A stretch of DNA of 52,602 nt, from positions 157,069-209,670 of the forward strand of contig NZ_JRXE01000002.1 in the NCBI RefSeq assembly GCF_001267535.1, given 5' to 3'. The notes beneath the pieces were generated by a model that saw only the letters and a program-made list of their open reading frames with translations, did not search any database and was not told the DNA's origin. Positions 8,802 to 17,807 of the stretch are shown one piece after another (position 1 is the stretch's first letter; the number at the start of each line of letters is the position of its first letter). Made by a program: the position numbers and the translations under genes. Source of the stretch: Winslowiella iniecta (GTDB lineage: Bacteria; Pseudomonadota; Gammaproteobacteria; Enterobacterales; Enterobacteriaceae).

Positions 8802-9461
8802 ATGGATCTAATTCGTTTTGTCATCGATTTTATCCTGCATATTGATGTTCACCTGGCGGAGCTGGTGGCGCAGTACGGCATCTGGATTTACGCCATCCTG
8901 TTTTTGATCCTGTTCTGTGAAACCGGATTAGTGGTCACGCCATTCCTGCCGGGTGACTCACTGCTGTTTGTTGCCGGCGCGCTGGCCGCATTGCCGGGTA
9001 ACGATCTTAACATTCACCTGATGGTGACACTGTTGGTGATTGCAGCAATTCTGGGAGATGCGGTTAACTACACCATCGGACGACTGTTTGGAGAACGATT
9101 ATTCAGTAATCCGAACTCAAAAATTTTCCGTCGCAGCTATCTTGATAAAACCCATGCGTTTTATGCGCGTCACGGCGGGAAAACCATCATTCTGGCGCGT
9201 TTCGTGCCGATAGTCCGCACCTTCGCGCCGTTTGTTGCCGGTATGGGCCATATGTCCTATCGTCACTTTGCGTTTTATAACGTCAGCGGCGCGCTGTTGT
9301 GGGTACTGCTATTCTCCTATGCTGGCTATCTGTTTGGTGACTTACCGATAGTGCAGGAGAACCTGAAATTGCTGATTGTGGCAATTATCGTGGTTTCGAT
9401 TCTGCCGGGTGTGATTGAGGTGTGGCGTCATCGCCGCGCCGCGCGACAGCAGAAACAATAG
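8802..9461 (+). CDS. dedA: DedA family inner-membrane protein
   Basis: A protein of 219 residues with several hydrophobic segments and the DedA/SNARE-associated motifs: [19 protein letters not shown] near residues 38-56 and the arginine-containing [17 protein letters not shown] near 131-147. DedA proteins are implicated in proton-motive-force-linked membrane homeostasis and, for some members, undecaprenyl-phosphate or phosphatidylethanolamine flipping. Position between truA and accD is the E. coli dedA position. The ATG is preceded by GAGAG. Confidence 0.92.
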   Translation: MDLIRFVIDFILHIDVHLAELVAQYGIWIYAILFLILFCETGLVVTPFLPGDSLLFVAGALAALPGNDLNIHLMVTLLVIAAILGDAVNYTIGRLFGERLFSNPNSKIFRRSYLDKTHAFYARHGGKTIILARFVPIVRTFAPFVAGMGHMSYRHFAFYNVSGALLWVLLFSYAGYLFGDLPIVQENLKLLIVAIIVVSILPGVIEVWRHRRAARQQKQ

Positions 9462-9540
9462 CCAATTTAAGGGCTAAAAACGCCATAACCGAGCCGGACG
9501 GACCAGATTTCTATCCACAGCGCCGGAAGGTTATGGTTTA

Positions 9541-9639
9541 ATGAGCGACATTTACGGCCTGCTGAAGTCGCTTTCAGCAGCAACAAGAAAACTGGTTTCA
9601 CCAGGTTCAAACAGAAAGGTCATCAATGAGCTGGATTGA
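9541..9639 (+). CDS. Possible 32-codon upstream ORF overlapping the accD start
   Basis: An ATG at 9541 opens a 32-residue frame ([20 protein letters not shown], then 12 more residues) ending in TGA at 9637-9639, which overlaps the first 14 bases of accD in a different frame. GGAAGG lies about 10 nt before the ATG. The gap dedA-accD is otherwise 164 bp of leader. If translated, it could couple ribosome arrival to accD initiation. It could equally be a chance frame; nothing but its position and ribosome site supports it. Confidence 0.25.
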   Translation: MSDIYGLLKSLSAATRKLVSPGSNRKVINELD

Positions 9640-10537
9640 ACGAATTCTCAACAAGAGCACCATCACCCCTTCGCGTAAGGCGAGTATTCCTGAAGGGGTT
9701 TGGACAAAGTGTGATAGCTGTGGTCAGGTTCTCTACCGCGCCGAGCTGGAACGCAATCTGGAAGTCTGCCCGAAATGTGATCACCACATGCGTATGCATG
9801 GACGTGACCGCCTGCACAGCCTGTTAGACGAAGGCTCAATGGTTGAACTGGGTAGCGAACTGGAGCCAAGAGATCTGCTCAAGTTCCGGGATTCAAAAAA
9901 ATACAAAGATCGCCTGGTTGCAGCACAGAAAGATACCGGCGAGAAAGATGCACTGATCGTGATGAAGGGGACGCTGCATGGCGCGCCGGTTGTCGCGGCG
10001 GCATTTGAGTTCTCCTTTATGGGCGGCTCAATGGGTTCCGTGGTCGGTGCGCGCTTTGTGCGTGCGGTGGAGCAGGCGCTGGAAGATAACTGCCCGATGA
10101 TTTGTTTCTCGGCCAGTGGTGGCGCACGTATGCAGGAAGCGTTGCAATCGCTGATGCAGATGGCGAAAACCAGTGCCGCGCTGGCAAAATTACAGGAACG
10201 CGGTCTGCCGTATATTTCGGTGCTGACTGACCCAACCATGGGGGGCGTTTCCGCCAGCTTTGCGATGCTGGGCGACCTGAACATCGCTGAGCCAAAAGCT
10301 CTGATCGGTTTTGCCGGTCCGCGTGTTATTGAGCAGACAGTACGTGAAAAACTGCCGCCGGGCTTCCAGCGCAGTGAATTCCTGATTGAAAAGGGCGCGA
10401 TTGATATGATCGTTCGCCGTCCGGAAATGCGTCTGAAACTGGCCAGTATCCTCGCCAAACTGATGAATCTGCCAGCGCCGCAGCCTGAAGCGGAAGAAGT
10501 TGCTGCCGAAGCACCTTCCCAGACCCCTGAGGCCTGA
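9626..10537 (+). CDS. accD: AccD, acetyl-CoA carboxylase carboxyltransferase subunit beta
   Basis: A protein of 303 residues that with AccA transfers carboxyl from carboxybiotin to acetyl-CoA, the committed step of fatty acid synthesis. The N-terminal zinc ribbon has C29, C32, C48 and C51 (TKCDSCGQV and EVCPKCDHH). The crotonase-like carboxyltransferase core includes [38 protein letters not shown] and [10 protein letters not shown]. In E. coli the zinc domain also binds acc mRNA for autoregulation. The acidic C-terminal tail ([18 protein letters not shown]) is variable in the family. Its first bases are overlapped by a small upstream ORF. Confidence 0.96.
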   Translation: MSWIERILNKSTITPSRKASIPEGVWTKCDSCGQVLYRAELERNLEVCPKCDHHMRMHGRDRLHSLLDEGSMVELGSELEPRDLLKFRDSKKYKDRLVAAQKDTGEKDALIVMKGTLHGAPVVAAAFEFSFMGGSMGSVVGARFVRAVEQALEDNCPMICFSASGGARMQEALQSLMQMAKTSAALAKLQERGLPYISVLTDPTMGGVSASFAMLGDLNIAEPKALIGFAGPRVIEQTVREKLPPGFQRSEFLIEKGAIDMIVRRPEMRLKLASILAKLMNLPAPQPEAEEVAAEAPSQTPEA

Positions 10538-10620
10538 CAGATGATGGAGAGGTACAGTCACTGTCGACACGGCAATGCTGTACCTTTCACCAATGAACCG
10601 TAACGTTGTGAACGGGACAC

Positions 10621-11889
10621 ATGGATAATCTTCACCTTCCTCAAGCCACGTCGCCTTTGGCCACGTGGCTTCATTATCTTGAGCATTTACATTCTCAGGC
10701 CATCGAACTTGGGCTGGATCGCATCCGCCGCGTCGCTGATCATCTTGATCTGCTAAAACCTGCTCCAACGGTATTTACCGTGGCGGGCACTAACGGCAAA
10801 GGCACCACCTGCCGTACGCTGGAAACGCTGTTGATGGCGGCAGGCTATCGGGTTGGCGTCTACAGCTCACCGCATCTGGTGCGTTATACCGAGCGCGTGC
10901 GTATTCAGGGTGCTGAACTGGACGAATCTGCCCATACCGCCAGTTTTGCCGCTATTGAAGCCGGGCGCGGTGAGACATCGCTGACCTATTTCGAATACGG
11001 CACACTGTCGGCGCTGATGCTGTTTAAGCAGGCGGCGGTTGATGTGGTGATTCTGGAAGTCGGCCTCGGCGGACGTCTCGATGCCACCAATATTGTCGAT
11101 GCCGATGTGGCGGTGATCACCAGTATTGCCCTTGACCATACCGACTGGCTTGGCTCAGACCGCGAAAGCATTGGCCGCGAGAAAGCGGGGGTGTTTCGTG
11201 GCGTGAAACCGGCGGTGGTCGGCGAACCGGATATGCCGCAGTCGATTGCGGACGTTGCGGATGCCCTTGGCGCTACACTGTTGCAGCGCGATCGTCACTG
11301 GCATTACCAGCTTGATGGTAACAGCTGGAGCTTTACCGACAGTCACGGCAGTTTAGCCGGTCTGCCGCTGCCTCAGGTGCCCCTGCCCAATGCGGCCACC
11401 GCGTTAGCAGCACTGCGCGCGTCGACGTTGCAAGTGGATGAGGCGATTATTCGCCAATGGCTGGATAAAGCGATTCTGCCCGGTCGTTTTCAGACCGTGT
11501 CCAGCGCGCCGCGCGTGATTCTGGATGTTGCCCACAATCCGCACGCTGCCAGTTATCTGGCCAGCCGGCTGGCCGAGCTGCCAAAGCAGGGTAAAGTGCA
11601 TGCGGTGGTCGGTATGCTGCATGATAAAGATATCGCCGGAACCCTTGCCTGTTTAGCGCCGCAAGTGGATAACTGGTACTGCGCACCGCTGGAAGGGCCA
11701 CGTGGGGCAACGGCCGCCCAACTGATGGCGTATCTGCCGGAGGGACAGAGCTTTACCTGCGTGGTTGACGCCTGGCAAGCGGCGTTACAGCAGGCGCAGC
11801 AACAAGATATTGTGCTGGTGTGCGGCTCGTTCCACACCGTGGCACAGGTAATGGAAGCGATGGAAACGGAGAACGGCAGTGGCAAGTAA
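10621..11889 (+). CDS. folC: FolC, bifunctional dihydrofolate/folylpolyglutamate synthase
   Basis: A protein of 422 residues that joins dihydropteroate to glutamate and extends folate glutamyl chains. The Mur-ligase ATP loop is TVAGTNGKGTTCR (about 53-65); other family blocks are YSSPHLVRYTERV, VILEVGLGGRLDATN and the central VILDVAHNPHA. It lies 83 bp after accD, as in E. coli. The last 11 bases overlap the dedD start, giving the accD-folC-dedD cluster. Confidence 0.95.
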   Translation: MDNLHLPQATSPLATWLHYLEHLHSQAIELGLDRIRRVADHLDLLKPAPTVFTVAGTNGKGTTCRTLETLLMAAGYRVGVYSSPHLVRYTERVRIQGAELDESAHTASFAAIEAGRGETSLTYFEYGTLSALMLFKQAAVDVVILEVGLGGRLDATNIVDADVAVITSIALDHTDWLGSDRESIGREKAGVFRGVKPAVVGEPDMPQSIADVADALGATLLQRDRHWHYQLDGNSWSFTDSHGSLAGLPLPQVPLPNAATALAALRASTLQVDEAIIRQWLDKAILPGRFQTVSSAPRVILDVAHNPHAASYLASRLAELPKQGKVHAVVGMLHDKDIAGTLACLAPQVDNWYCAPLEGPRGATAAQLMAYLPEGQSFTCVVDAWQAALQQAQQQDIVLVCGSFHTVAQVMEAMETENGSGK

Positions 11890-12619
11890 GTTTCAAAACC
11901 GTTTAGTCGGAACCGTCATTCTGGTCGCCGTTGGCGTTATCGTACTGCCAGGTCTGCTTGACGGTAAGAAAAAGCATTATAAAGAAGAGTTCGCGGCGAT
12001 CCCGCTGGTGCCAAAACCGGGCGATCAGCAGGAAACCGATATGGTGCCGCCAGTGACGCAGTCATTGCCGTCGCAGCCGCCAGAAGGCGCAGGTGAAGCA
12101 GTCGAGGGCGACAGCGATCGCACGTCGCAGCCAGCGGATAATGGGTCAACCACGCCGCAGGCAGAAAGTCAGCCGACGGTGATTTCGCCGCCGCCAATGC
12201 AGCAATCAAAGCCGGTGGAGCAGCCCAAGTCTCAGCCTAAACCGCAGCAGCAGCCGAAGCCGGTCGAACAGCCGAAGCCACAGCCAAAACCGGTCGAAAA
12301 ACCGAAGCCGGTTGAACAACCCAAACCGGTTGAACAACCGAAGCCGGAAAGCAGGCCACAGGAGCAGGCTCCGAGCGGTCAGGCTTATGTGGTTCAGCTG
12401 GGCGCACTGAAAAATGCGGCGAAAGTGAATGAGATCGTCGCGCAACTGCGGCTGTCGGGGTATCGAGCTTATACCGTGCCGTCAACGCCGGTACAGGGTC
12501 AGATCACCCGCATTTACGTTGGCCCGGACGCCTCGAAAGCCAAAATGCAGGCGGCGGTCAGCGATCTGCAAGGGATTTCCGGCCTCGGTGGCGTAGTAAA
12601 ACCGTATAGCGCACGTTAA
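11879..12619 (+). CDS. dedD: DedD, SPOR-domain cell-division protein
   Basis: A protein of 246 residues: a short cytoplasmic N-terminus (MASKFQNRLVG), one transmembrane helix (about 10-27), a long periplasmic linker, and a C-terminal SPOR domain (about 168-243; AYVVQLGALKN through VYVGPD-like TRIYVGPDASKAKM) that binds denuded glycan at the division septum. The linker is low-complexity, built of KPVEQPKP-type units between about residues 105 and 160. Start is GTG, inside the folC 3' end, with the same first residues as E. coli DedD. Linker length is expected to vary between strains. Confidence 0.92.
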   Translation: MASKFQNRLVGTVILVAVGVIVLPGLLDGKKKHYKEEFAAIPLVPKPGDQQETDMVPPVTQSLPSQPPEGAGEAVEGDSDRTSQPADNGSTTPQAESQPTVISPPPMQQSKPVEQPKSQPKPQQQPKPVEQPKPQPKPVEKPKPVEQPKPVEQPKPESRPQEQAPSGQAYVVQLGALKNAAKVNEIVAQLRLSGYRAYTVPSTPVQGQITRIYVGPDASKAKMQAAVSDLQGISGLGGVVKPYSAR

Positions 12620-12624
12620 ACCCT

Positions 12625-12648
12625 GTAGGGGAGCTGTTTTCGGCTCCC
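12625..12648 (+). repeat. REP-like element with GTAG head downstream of dedD
   Basis: GTAG (12625-12628) is followed directly by an 8-base stem GGGAGCTG, loop TTTT and CGGCTCCC. A GTAG tetranucleotide before an imperfect palindrome is the hallmark of REP elements mobilised by RAYT-type transposases. Nearly the same sequence recurs at 32897-32920. No T-run follows. Confidence 0.65.
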
Positions 12649-12770
12649 TTCCTGATGGCATTCGGGATACGGAATACTCGTCGCGCCTGTCGAAAATTAA
12701 CGCAATGCTCTATGGTGATTGCCGTTTTTTTAATCGCCATTTTTTATTTAGTCTGGTAAAGGAAAACGCT

Positions 12771-12799
12771 ACGCAAACGTTTTCTTTTTCTGTTAGAAT
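12771..12799 (+). promoter_or_regulatory. PurR operator and promoter of cvpA-purF
   Basis: ACGCAAACGTTTTCTT at 12771-12786 matches the PurR box consensus (ACGCAAACGTTTTCNT) completely. A TAGAAT -10 element lies at 12794-12799, so the operator covers the -35 area. Hypoxanthine/guanine-bound PurR would repress cvpA-purF from here, as known in E. coli. Confidence 0.88.
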
Positions 12800-12842
12800 T
12801 CGCCCCGAACTGGATGCAGGGGCACTGTCGCTGGAAGAGTTC

Positions 12843-13328
12843 ATGGTCTGGATTGATTACGTCATCATTGCGGTTATCGGTTTTTCGGCTCTGGTCAGCC
12901 TGATCCGCGGGTTTGTTCGGGAAGCGTTATCTCTCGTTACCTGGGGATGCGCATTCTTTGTCGCCAGTCATTACTACTCCTATCTTGCGGTCTGGTTCAC
13001 AGGTTTTGAAGACGAACTGGTTCGAAATGGAATTGCCATTGGCATACTCTTTATTGCTACCCTGATTGTGGGGGCGATAGTGAATTATGTGATTGGTTCC
13101 CTGGTCGAAAAGACCGGCCTGTCAGGTACCGACAGGGTGTTGGGCGTCTGTTTCGGGGCACTGCGTGGCGTACTGATTGTTTCTGCCATTCTGTTTTTCC
13201 TCGATACATTCACCGGCTTCTCAAAAAGCCCGGACTGGCAACAGTCTCAACTGGTTCCCCAGTTCAGTTACATCATCAGGTGGTTCTTTGACTACCTGCA
13301 AAGCACGTCGAGTTTTTTACCCCGGTAA
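12843..13328 (+). CDS. cvpA: CvpA, inner-membrane protein required for colicin V production
   Basis: A protein of 161 residues with four hydrophobic segments and the family stretches LIRGFVREALSLVTWG and GTDRVLGVCFGALRG. The start at ATG 12843 gives MVWIDYVIIAVIGFSAL, matching E. coli CvpA; the frame is open upstream to 12705 but that part spans the PurR operator and promoter. It is cotranscribed with purF (36 bp downstream). CvpA is linked to colicin V export, envelope stress and bile resistance; its molecular activity is unknown. Confidence 0.93.
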   Translation: MVWIDYVIIAVIGFSALVSLIRGFVREALSLVTWGCAFFVASHYYSYLAVWFTGFEDELVRNGIAIGILFIATLIVGAIVNYVIGSLVEKTGLSGTDRVLGVCFGALRGVLIVSAILFFLDTFTGFSKSPDWQQSQLVPQFSYIIRWFFDYLQSTSSFLPR

Positions 13329-13364
13329 TCGCGCCGGGGGTGCGGCTTATGAGGATATGACAAC

Positions 13365-14882
13365 ATGTGCGGTATTGTCGGTATCACCGGTTTCATGCCG
13401 GTAAACCAGTCGATTTATGACGCGTTAACGGTGCTTCAGCACCGTGGGCAGGATGCCGCAGGCATCGTCACCATCGATGCATTAAATTGCTTCCGTCTGC
13501 GTAAGGCTAATGGCCTGGTCAGCGATGTATTCGAAGCGCGTCATATGCAGCGTCTGCAGGGTAATATGGGTATCGGCCACGTCCGTTATCCGACCGCCGG
13601 AAGCTCCAGTGCTTCTGAAGCGCAGCCCTTCTACGTTAACTCCCCTTACGGCATTACCCTTGCACATAACGGCAACCTGACTAACGCACATGAGCTGCGT
13701 AAACAGCTGTTTGAAAGCGGTCGTCGTCACGTTAACACCACGTCTGATTCAGAAATTCTGCTGAATATCTTTGCGCAGGAACTGGATCGCTTCCAGCACT
13801 ATCCGCTGGAAGCAGAAAACATTTTTGCGGCGGTGGCGGCGGTGCATCAGAAGGTGCGCGGTGCTTACGCTGTGGTGTCGATGATTATCGGTCACGGCAT
13901 GGTGGCTTTCCGCGATCCAAACGGTATTCGTCCGCTGGTGATCGGCAAGCGTGCGATGGCCGATGGTCGCATTGAGTATATGGTGGCCTCCGAAAGTGTG
14001 GCGCTGGATACGCTGGGCTTTGAGTTCCTGCGCGACGTTGCGCCGGGCGAGGCGGTGTACATCACCGAGAAAGGTCAGCTTTCCACCCGTCAGTGTGCGG
14101 AGAACCCGAAAAGTAATCCCTGCCTGTTCGAGTACGTCTACTTTGCGCGCCCGGACTCGTTTATCGACAAGATTTCGGTCTACAGCGCCCGTGTGCGTAT
14201 GGGTACCAAGCTGGGCGCCAAGATTGCGCGCGAATGGGAAGATCTGGATATCGACGTGGTGATTCCGATTCCGGAAACTTCCTGCGATATCGCGCTGGAG
14301 ATCGCCGGTATTCTGAATAAGCCTTATCGTCAGGGTTTTGTGAAAAACCGCTATGTTGGGCGTACCTTTATCATGCCGGGCCAGCACCTGCGTCGCAGTG
14401 CGGTTCGCCGTAAGCTGAACGCCAACCGTGCTGAGTTCCGTGATAAAAACGTGCTGCTGGTGGATGACTCCATCGTGCGTGGCACCACCTCTGAGCAGAT
14501 CATTGAGATGGCGCGCGAAGCCGGGGCGAAAAAAGTGTACCTCGCTTCTGCGGCACCGGAAATTCGCTTCCCGAATGTTTACGGTATCGATATGCCAAGC
14601 GCGACTGAGCTGATTGCTCATGGCCGCGAAGTCGAAGAGATTCGCCAGATTATTGGTGCCGACGCGCTGATTTTCCAGGATCTTGACGATCTGATTGAAG
14701 CGGTACGTGAAGAGAACCCGGATATCGCGCAGTTTGAATGCTCGGTATTTAACGGAATCTACGTCACTAAAGATGTCGATCAACAATATCTTGAGTATCT
14801 CCAGTCACTGCGTAATGACGATGCCAAAGCACTGGCGCGCCAGAACGAAGTGGAAAACCTGGAAATGCATAACGAAGGTTAA
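13365..14882 (+). CDS. purF: PurF, amidophosphoribosyltransferase
   Basis: A protein of 505 residues catalysing the first committed step of purine synthesis: PRPP plus glutamine to phosphoribosylamine. The class-II glutamine amidotransferase nucleophile is the cysteine after the initiator Met ([10 protein letters not shown]). The C-terminal phosphoribosyltransferase domain carries the PRPP loop [13 protein letters not shown] around residues 364-376. It is cytoplasmic, feedback-inhibited by AMP/GMP in characterised relatives, and repressed through the PurR box before cvpA. It is followed by a strong intrinsic terminator. Confidence 0.97.
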   Translation: MCGIVGITGFMPVNQSIYDALTVLQHRGQDAAGIVTIDALNCFRLRKANGLVSDVFEARHMQRLQGNMGIGHVRYPTAGSSSASEAQPFYVNSPYGITLAHNGNLTNAHELRKQLFESGRRHVNTTSDSEILLNIFAQELDRFQHYPLEAENIFAAVAAVHQKVRGAYAVVSMIIGHGMVAFRDPNGIRPLVIGKRAMADGRIEYMVASESVALDTLGFEFLRDVAPGEAVYITEKGQLSTRQCAENPKSNPCLFEYVYFARPDSFIDKISVYSARVRMGTKLGAKIAREWEDLDIDVVIPIPETSCDIALEIAGILNKPYRQGFVKNRYVGRTFIMPGQHLRRSAVRRKLNANRAEFRDKNVLLVDDSIVRGTTSEQIIEMAREAGAKKVYLASAAPEIRFPNVYGIDMPSATELIAHGREVEEIRQIIGADALIFQDLDDLIEAVREENPDIAQFECSVFNGIYVTKDVDQQYLEYLQSLRNDDAKALARQNEVENLEMHNEG

Positions 14883-14922
14883 TGCTGACGCGTCAGTCTC
14901 TCTGGTTTTCGCAGAAAAGCAT

Positions 14923-14955
14923 GCCAGTCGGTTAGCGCCGGCTGGCTTTTTTTTT
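14923..14955 (+). terminator. Intrinsic terminator of cvpA-purF
   Basis: GCCAGTCGG (14923-14931), a 6-base loop and CCGGCTGGC (14938-14946) form a 9-bp stem with one G-T pair, followed by nine T residues (14947-14955). Confidence 0.92.
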
Positions 14956-15135
14956 GGCTCTTACATTGCGGAGATTCGCATATTGTGCGCTGTTACAAAA
15001 ACAGGTTACTCCGCTCTGATGCCGGACAAATGTGTACCGGCAGAACTCGCTAAACCCGCGCCGTAACACAATTTCTTTTTACTATTGCCGCAGGCATAAT
15101 GGCGTGACATGGTGGCCGTGCGACGGACATGAATA

Positions 15136-16128
15136 ATGAAAATGCAACGCATCACGTTACATGATATTGCCACGCTGGCAGGCGTAACAAAAATGACGGT
15201 CAGCCGCTATTTGCGCACGCCTGAAAAAGTTAAAGCAGAGACAGCGGAAAGAATTGCCAGCGTTATCGCTGAAGTCGGTTATCAACCTGATGCGGATAAT
15301 CCGGTTATCGCCAGTCACTCGCTGCCGCGTATCGGTGTGCTCATCCCCTCATTTCATAATCAAATCTTTGCCGATCTGCTGGCGGGTATCGAATCGGTTA
15401 CAAGTGCGCAGGGCTATCAGACGCTGGTGGTGAATTACGACTACGACAGGCAGCGTGAGGAAGAGCAAATCGCTGCGGTACTGGCATTTAATGTTAAAGC
15501 GCTGCTGCTGACTGAAACCATCCATACCGTACGCGCCGAAAAGTATCTTAATGCCGCCGCGATTCCGGTAGCGGAAGTAATGGGATTATCCCACACGCCG
15601 GGGCGTATCAATGTTGGTTTTAATAATAATCGCGCCGGTTTTGATATGACCAGTATGCTGATTGCCAGCGGCAAAAAACGGATTATTTACTTCGGTTCAA
15701 TGTCAGATATTCGCGATGAACAGCGCTATGCTGGCTATTGCGAAGCGATGGCAGCGGCGTGTCTGCCGGCGGGCCGCATTGTGCCGAATAAGGTGTCGTC
15801 GGTGTCAATTGGTACCGGCATGATGACGCTGGCGCGGCAGATGTATCCGGATATGGATGGTATTCTCTGTACCAATGATGATCTGGCGGTTGGCGTGTTA
15901 CAGGAGTGCCGTGTTGCGGGTATCCTGGTTCCCCAACAGCTGGCGATCGCCGGTTTTCACGGTCTGGAAATTGGTCAGGTGACCACGCCTAAACTCGCCA
16001 GTGTGATTACGCCGCGCTTTGATATGGGTAAAATTGCCGCCGAAATTCTGATCAAAAAAATTCAGCATCAGCCGACCATTGAACAAGTCGATTTGCATTA
16101 CCGTTTGTCGATGGGTGCAACGATTTAA
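15136..16128 (+). CDS. LacI-family transcriptional regulator (GntR/IdnR-like)
   Basis: A regulator of 330 residues. The N-terminal helix-turn-helix reads ITLHDIATLAGVTKMTVSRY and is followed by a hinge helix region near residues 50-60. The rest is a periplasmic-binding-protein-like effector domain (IGVLIPSFHNQIFADLLAGI, later DGILCTNDDLAVGVL). The GVTKMTVSRYL helix is like that of gluconate regulators GntR/IdnR, so a sugar-acid effector is plausible. It lies upstream of, and probably controls, the MFS transporter at 16395. Two in-frame ATGs (15136, 15142) exist with poor ribosome sites; the first is used. This gene and the next interrupt the purF-ubiX adjacency seen in E. coli. Confidence 0.85.
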   Translation: MKMQRITLHDIATLAGVTKMTVSRYLRTPEKVKAETAERIASVIAEVGYQPDADNPVIASHSLPRIGVLIPSFHNQIFADLLAGIESVTSAQGYQTLVVNYDYDRQREEEQIAAVLAFNVKALLLTETIHTVRAEKYLNAAAIPVAEVMGLSHTPGRINVGFNNNRAGFDMTSMLIASGKKRIIYFGSMSDIRDEQRYAGYCEAMAAACLPAGRIVPNKVSSVSIGTGMMTLARQMYPDMDGILCTNDDLAVGVLQECRVAGILVPQQLAIAGFHGLEIGQVTTPKLASVITPRFDMGKIAAEILIKKIQHQPTIEQVDLHYRLSMGATI

Positions 16129-16178
16129 CCACTCTGCGTGTCCAAATGATTGATTTGCCGGCGAGGTCACGCCATTAG

Positions 16179-16327
16179 TAACATCATTTGTTAACACTTT
16201 TTAGCGTGAGCCGTGTCGCAACAAAAAGCCTCAGATCGCCTTTAATAGTTTCTGTCATCCCGACTGAAATTATCAGAGGAAAGTTTCATGATTCAGTTAT
16301 CTCGTCCTCCGGTTAAATAACATCATT
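16179..16327. promoter_or_regulatory. LacI-type gene to transporter intergenic region with repeated decamer
   Basis: The 266-bp gap contains TAACATCATT twice (16179-16188 and 16318-16327), 139 bp apart. The first copy is part of the inverted pair TAACA-5 nt-TGTTA (16179-16193). Binding of the upstream LacI-type protein at such sites is speculative; operator pairs separated by about 140 bp could support looping. A short ORF lies between them. Confidence 0.25.
16288..16320 (+). CDS. Possible 10-codon leader peptide before the MFS gene
   Basis: ATG at 16288 is preceded by AGAGGAAA at good spacing and encodes MIQLSRPPVK before TAA. No runs of a single amino acid suggest classical attenuation. 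It could be a leader peptide or the remnant N-terminus of a deleted gene. Confidence 0.25.
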   Translation: MIQLSRPPVK

Positions 16328-16394
16328 AGCGTATTTATCGTGGTTAGCCCCAGCGGTTAACCCTGCCCGTTGCGTTATTTTAAGGAGGTTGCCT

Positions 16395-17702
16395 GTGGAT
16401 AATAAGATACCCGGAACCCGTTGGTTACGTGTGATTGCGCCGATCCTGATTACCTGTATTGTCTCATTTATGGATCGGGTGAATATCAGCTTTGCCTTGC
16501 CTGGCGGGATGGAAAAAGATCTGGCGATTACCAGCCAGATGGCCGGTATTGCCAGCGGGATATTTTTTATTGGTTATCTGTTTCTGCAAGTGCCCGGCGG
16601 GCGCATTGCGGTGAATGGCAGCGGTAAACGCTTTATTGCCTGGTCGCTGGTGGCGTGGATGGTGGTTTCGATCGCCACCGGCTTTGTCACCAACCATTAT
16701 CAGTTGCTGGTACTGCGCTTTATCCTCGGCGTGTCGGAAGGCGGTATGTTGCCGGTGGTGTTAACCATGGTCAGCAACTGGTTCCCGGAAAAAGAGCTGG
16801 GACGCGCCAATGCCTTTGTGATGATGTTTGCGCCGCTTGGCGGGATGTTTACCGCCCCGATTTCCGGTTTAATTATTAATGCCTTTGACTGGCGCTGGCT
16901 GTTTATCATCGAAGGTTTGCTGTCGGCCGTGGTGTTATTGGTCTGGTGGCTGGTGATCAGCGATCGTCCGGAGGAAGCGCGCTGGTTGCCCGAACGCGAA
17001 CGCGATTATCTGCTGCGTGAGCTGGCTAACGATCGCCATGCCCGTCGTAATCTGCAACCGGTCAGCAATGCGCCGCTGAAAGATGTATTTCGTAATACTG
17101 GCCTGTTGAAGCTGGTGGCGCTGAATTTCTTTTATCAGACCGGCGATTACGGCTATACCTTATGGCTGCCGAGTATCCTCAAGAATCTGACCGGGGCCAA
17201 TATGGCCGGGGTAGGGATATTAGCGGTGCTCCCTTTTGTCGCCACTATCCTCGGTATTTATGTGATTTCCCGCTTCAGCGATCGCTCGGGGAAAAGACGC
17301 TTCTGGGTCATGTTCTCACTGTTCTGTTTCGCCGCCGCGTTATTGGCTTCCGTCATCCTGCGCGATCATATTATTGCTGCCTATATTTCGCTGGTGGTTT
17401 GTGGCTTCTTCCTGAAAGCGGCAACCAGCCCGTTCTGGTCGATTCCGGGGCGCATTGCTTCGGCGGAAGTGGCCGGTAGCGCACGTGGGGTGATTAACGG
17501 GCTGGGAAATTTAGGCGGATTTTGCGGGCCGTTTCTGGTCGGTATCGTTATTTATCAATATGGCCAGAATGCGGCAATCTGCGCGCTGGCGGCGTCACTG
17601 GTTATCGCTGGCCTGATTACACTGACTCTGCCGAAGGGATGCGACAGAAATGAAAAACCGCAGAATGAGTCGCTTAAGCCGGAGCAAGCGCAGCGGGCGT
17701 AA
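16395..17702 (+). CDS. MFS transporter, anion:cation symporter (ACS) family
   Basis: A protein of 435 residues with twelve predicted transmembrane helices. ACS-family signatures are MDRVNISFALPGGMEKDL in helix 1/loop, the RFILGVSEGGMLPV segment in helix 4 and WRWLFIIEGLLSAV. Relatives import sugar acids (galactarate, glucarate, gluconate-type compounds) or phthalate-like anions with protons. Start is GTG 16395 because AAGGAGG ends 6 nt before it; the TTG at 16389 abuts the ribosome site. With the upstream LacI-type gene it forms an accessory pair lacking any catabolic enzyme in this window, so the substrate cannot be inferred from pathway neighbours. Confidence 0.85.
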   Translation: MDNKIPGTRWLRVIAPILITCIVSFMDRVNISFALPGGMEKDLAITSQMAGIASGIFFIGYLFLQVPGGRIAVNGSGKRFIAWSLVAWMVVSIATGFVTNHYQLLVLRFILGVSEGGMLPVVLTMVSNWFPEKELGRANAFVMMFAPLGGMFTAPISGLIINAFDWRWLFIIEGLLSAVVLLVWWLVISDRPEEARWLPERERDYLLRELANDRHARRNLQPVSNAPLKDVFRNTGLLKLVALNFFYQTGDYGYTLWLPSILKNLTGANMAGVGILAVLPFVATILGIYVISRFSDRSGKRRFWVMFSLFCFAAALLASVILRDHIIAAYISLVVCGFFLKAATSPFWSIPGRIASAEVAGSARGVINGLGNLGGFCGPFLVGIVIYQYGQNAAICALAASLVIAGLITLTLPKGCDRNEKPQNESLKPEQAQRA

Positions 17703-17807
17703 TCTGACCGCGGTCAAACCGCTGGCAGCCGGGGATACCCGCAGTTGTAATTTGTCGCGCCAACGTCCAAACTTGCGCCATTAAGTATGATTTAACAAGG
17801 CAGAAGT

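Noticed and set aside
12625-12648. Hairpin after dedD as an intrinsic terminator
   Set aside because: No T-run follows, and the sequence recurs near alaA with a GTAG head, which fits a REP element better.
12705-12842. N-terminal extension of cvpA
   Set aside because: This stretch contains the PurR operator and promoter; the E. coli-like start is ATG 12843.
13749-14786. 345-codon open frame antisense to purF
   Set aside because: Same shadow effect; there is no ribosome site or domain, and purF is certain on the plus strand.
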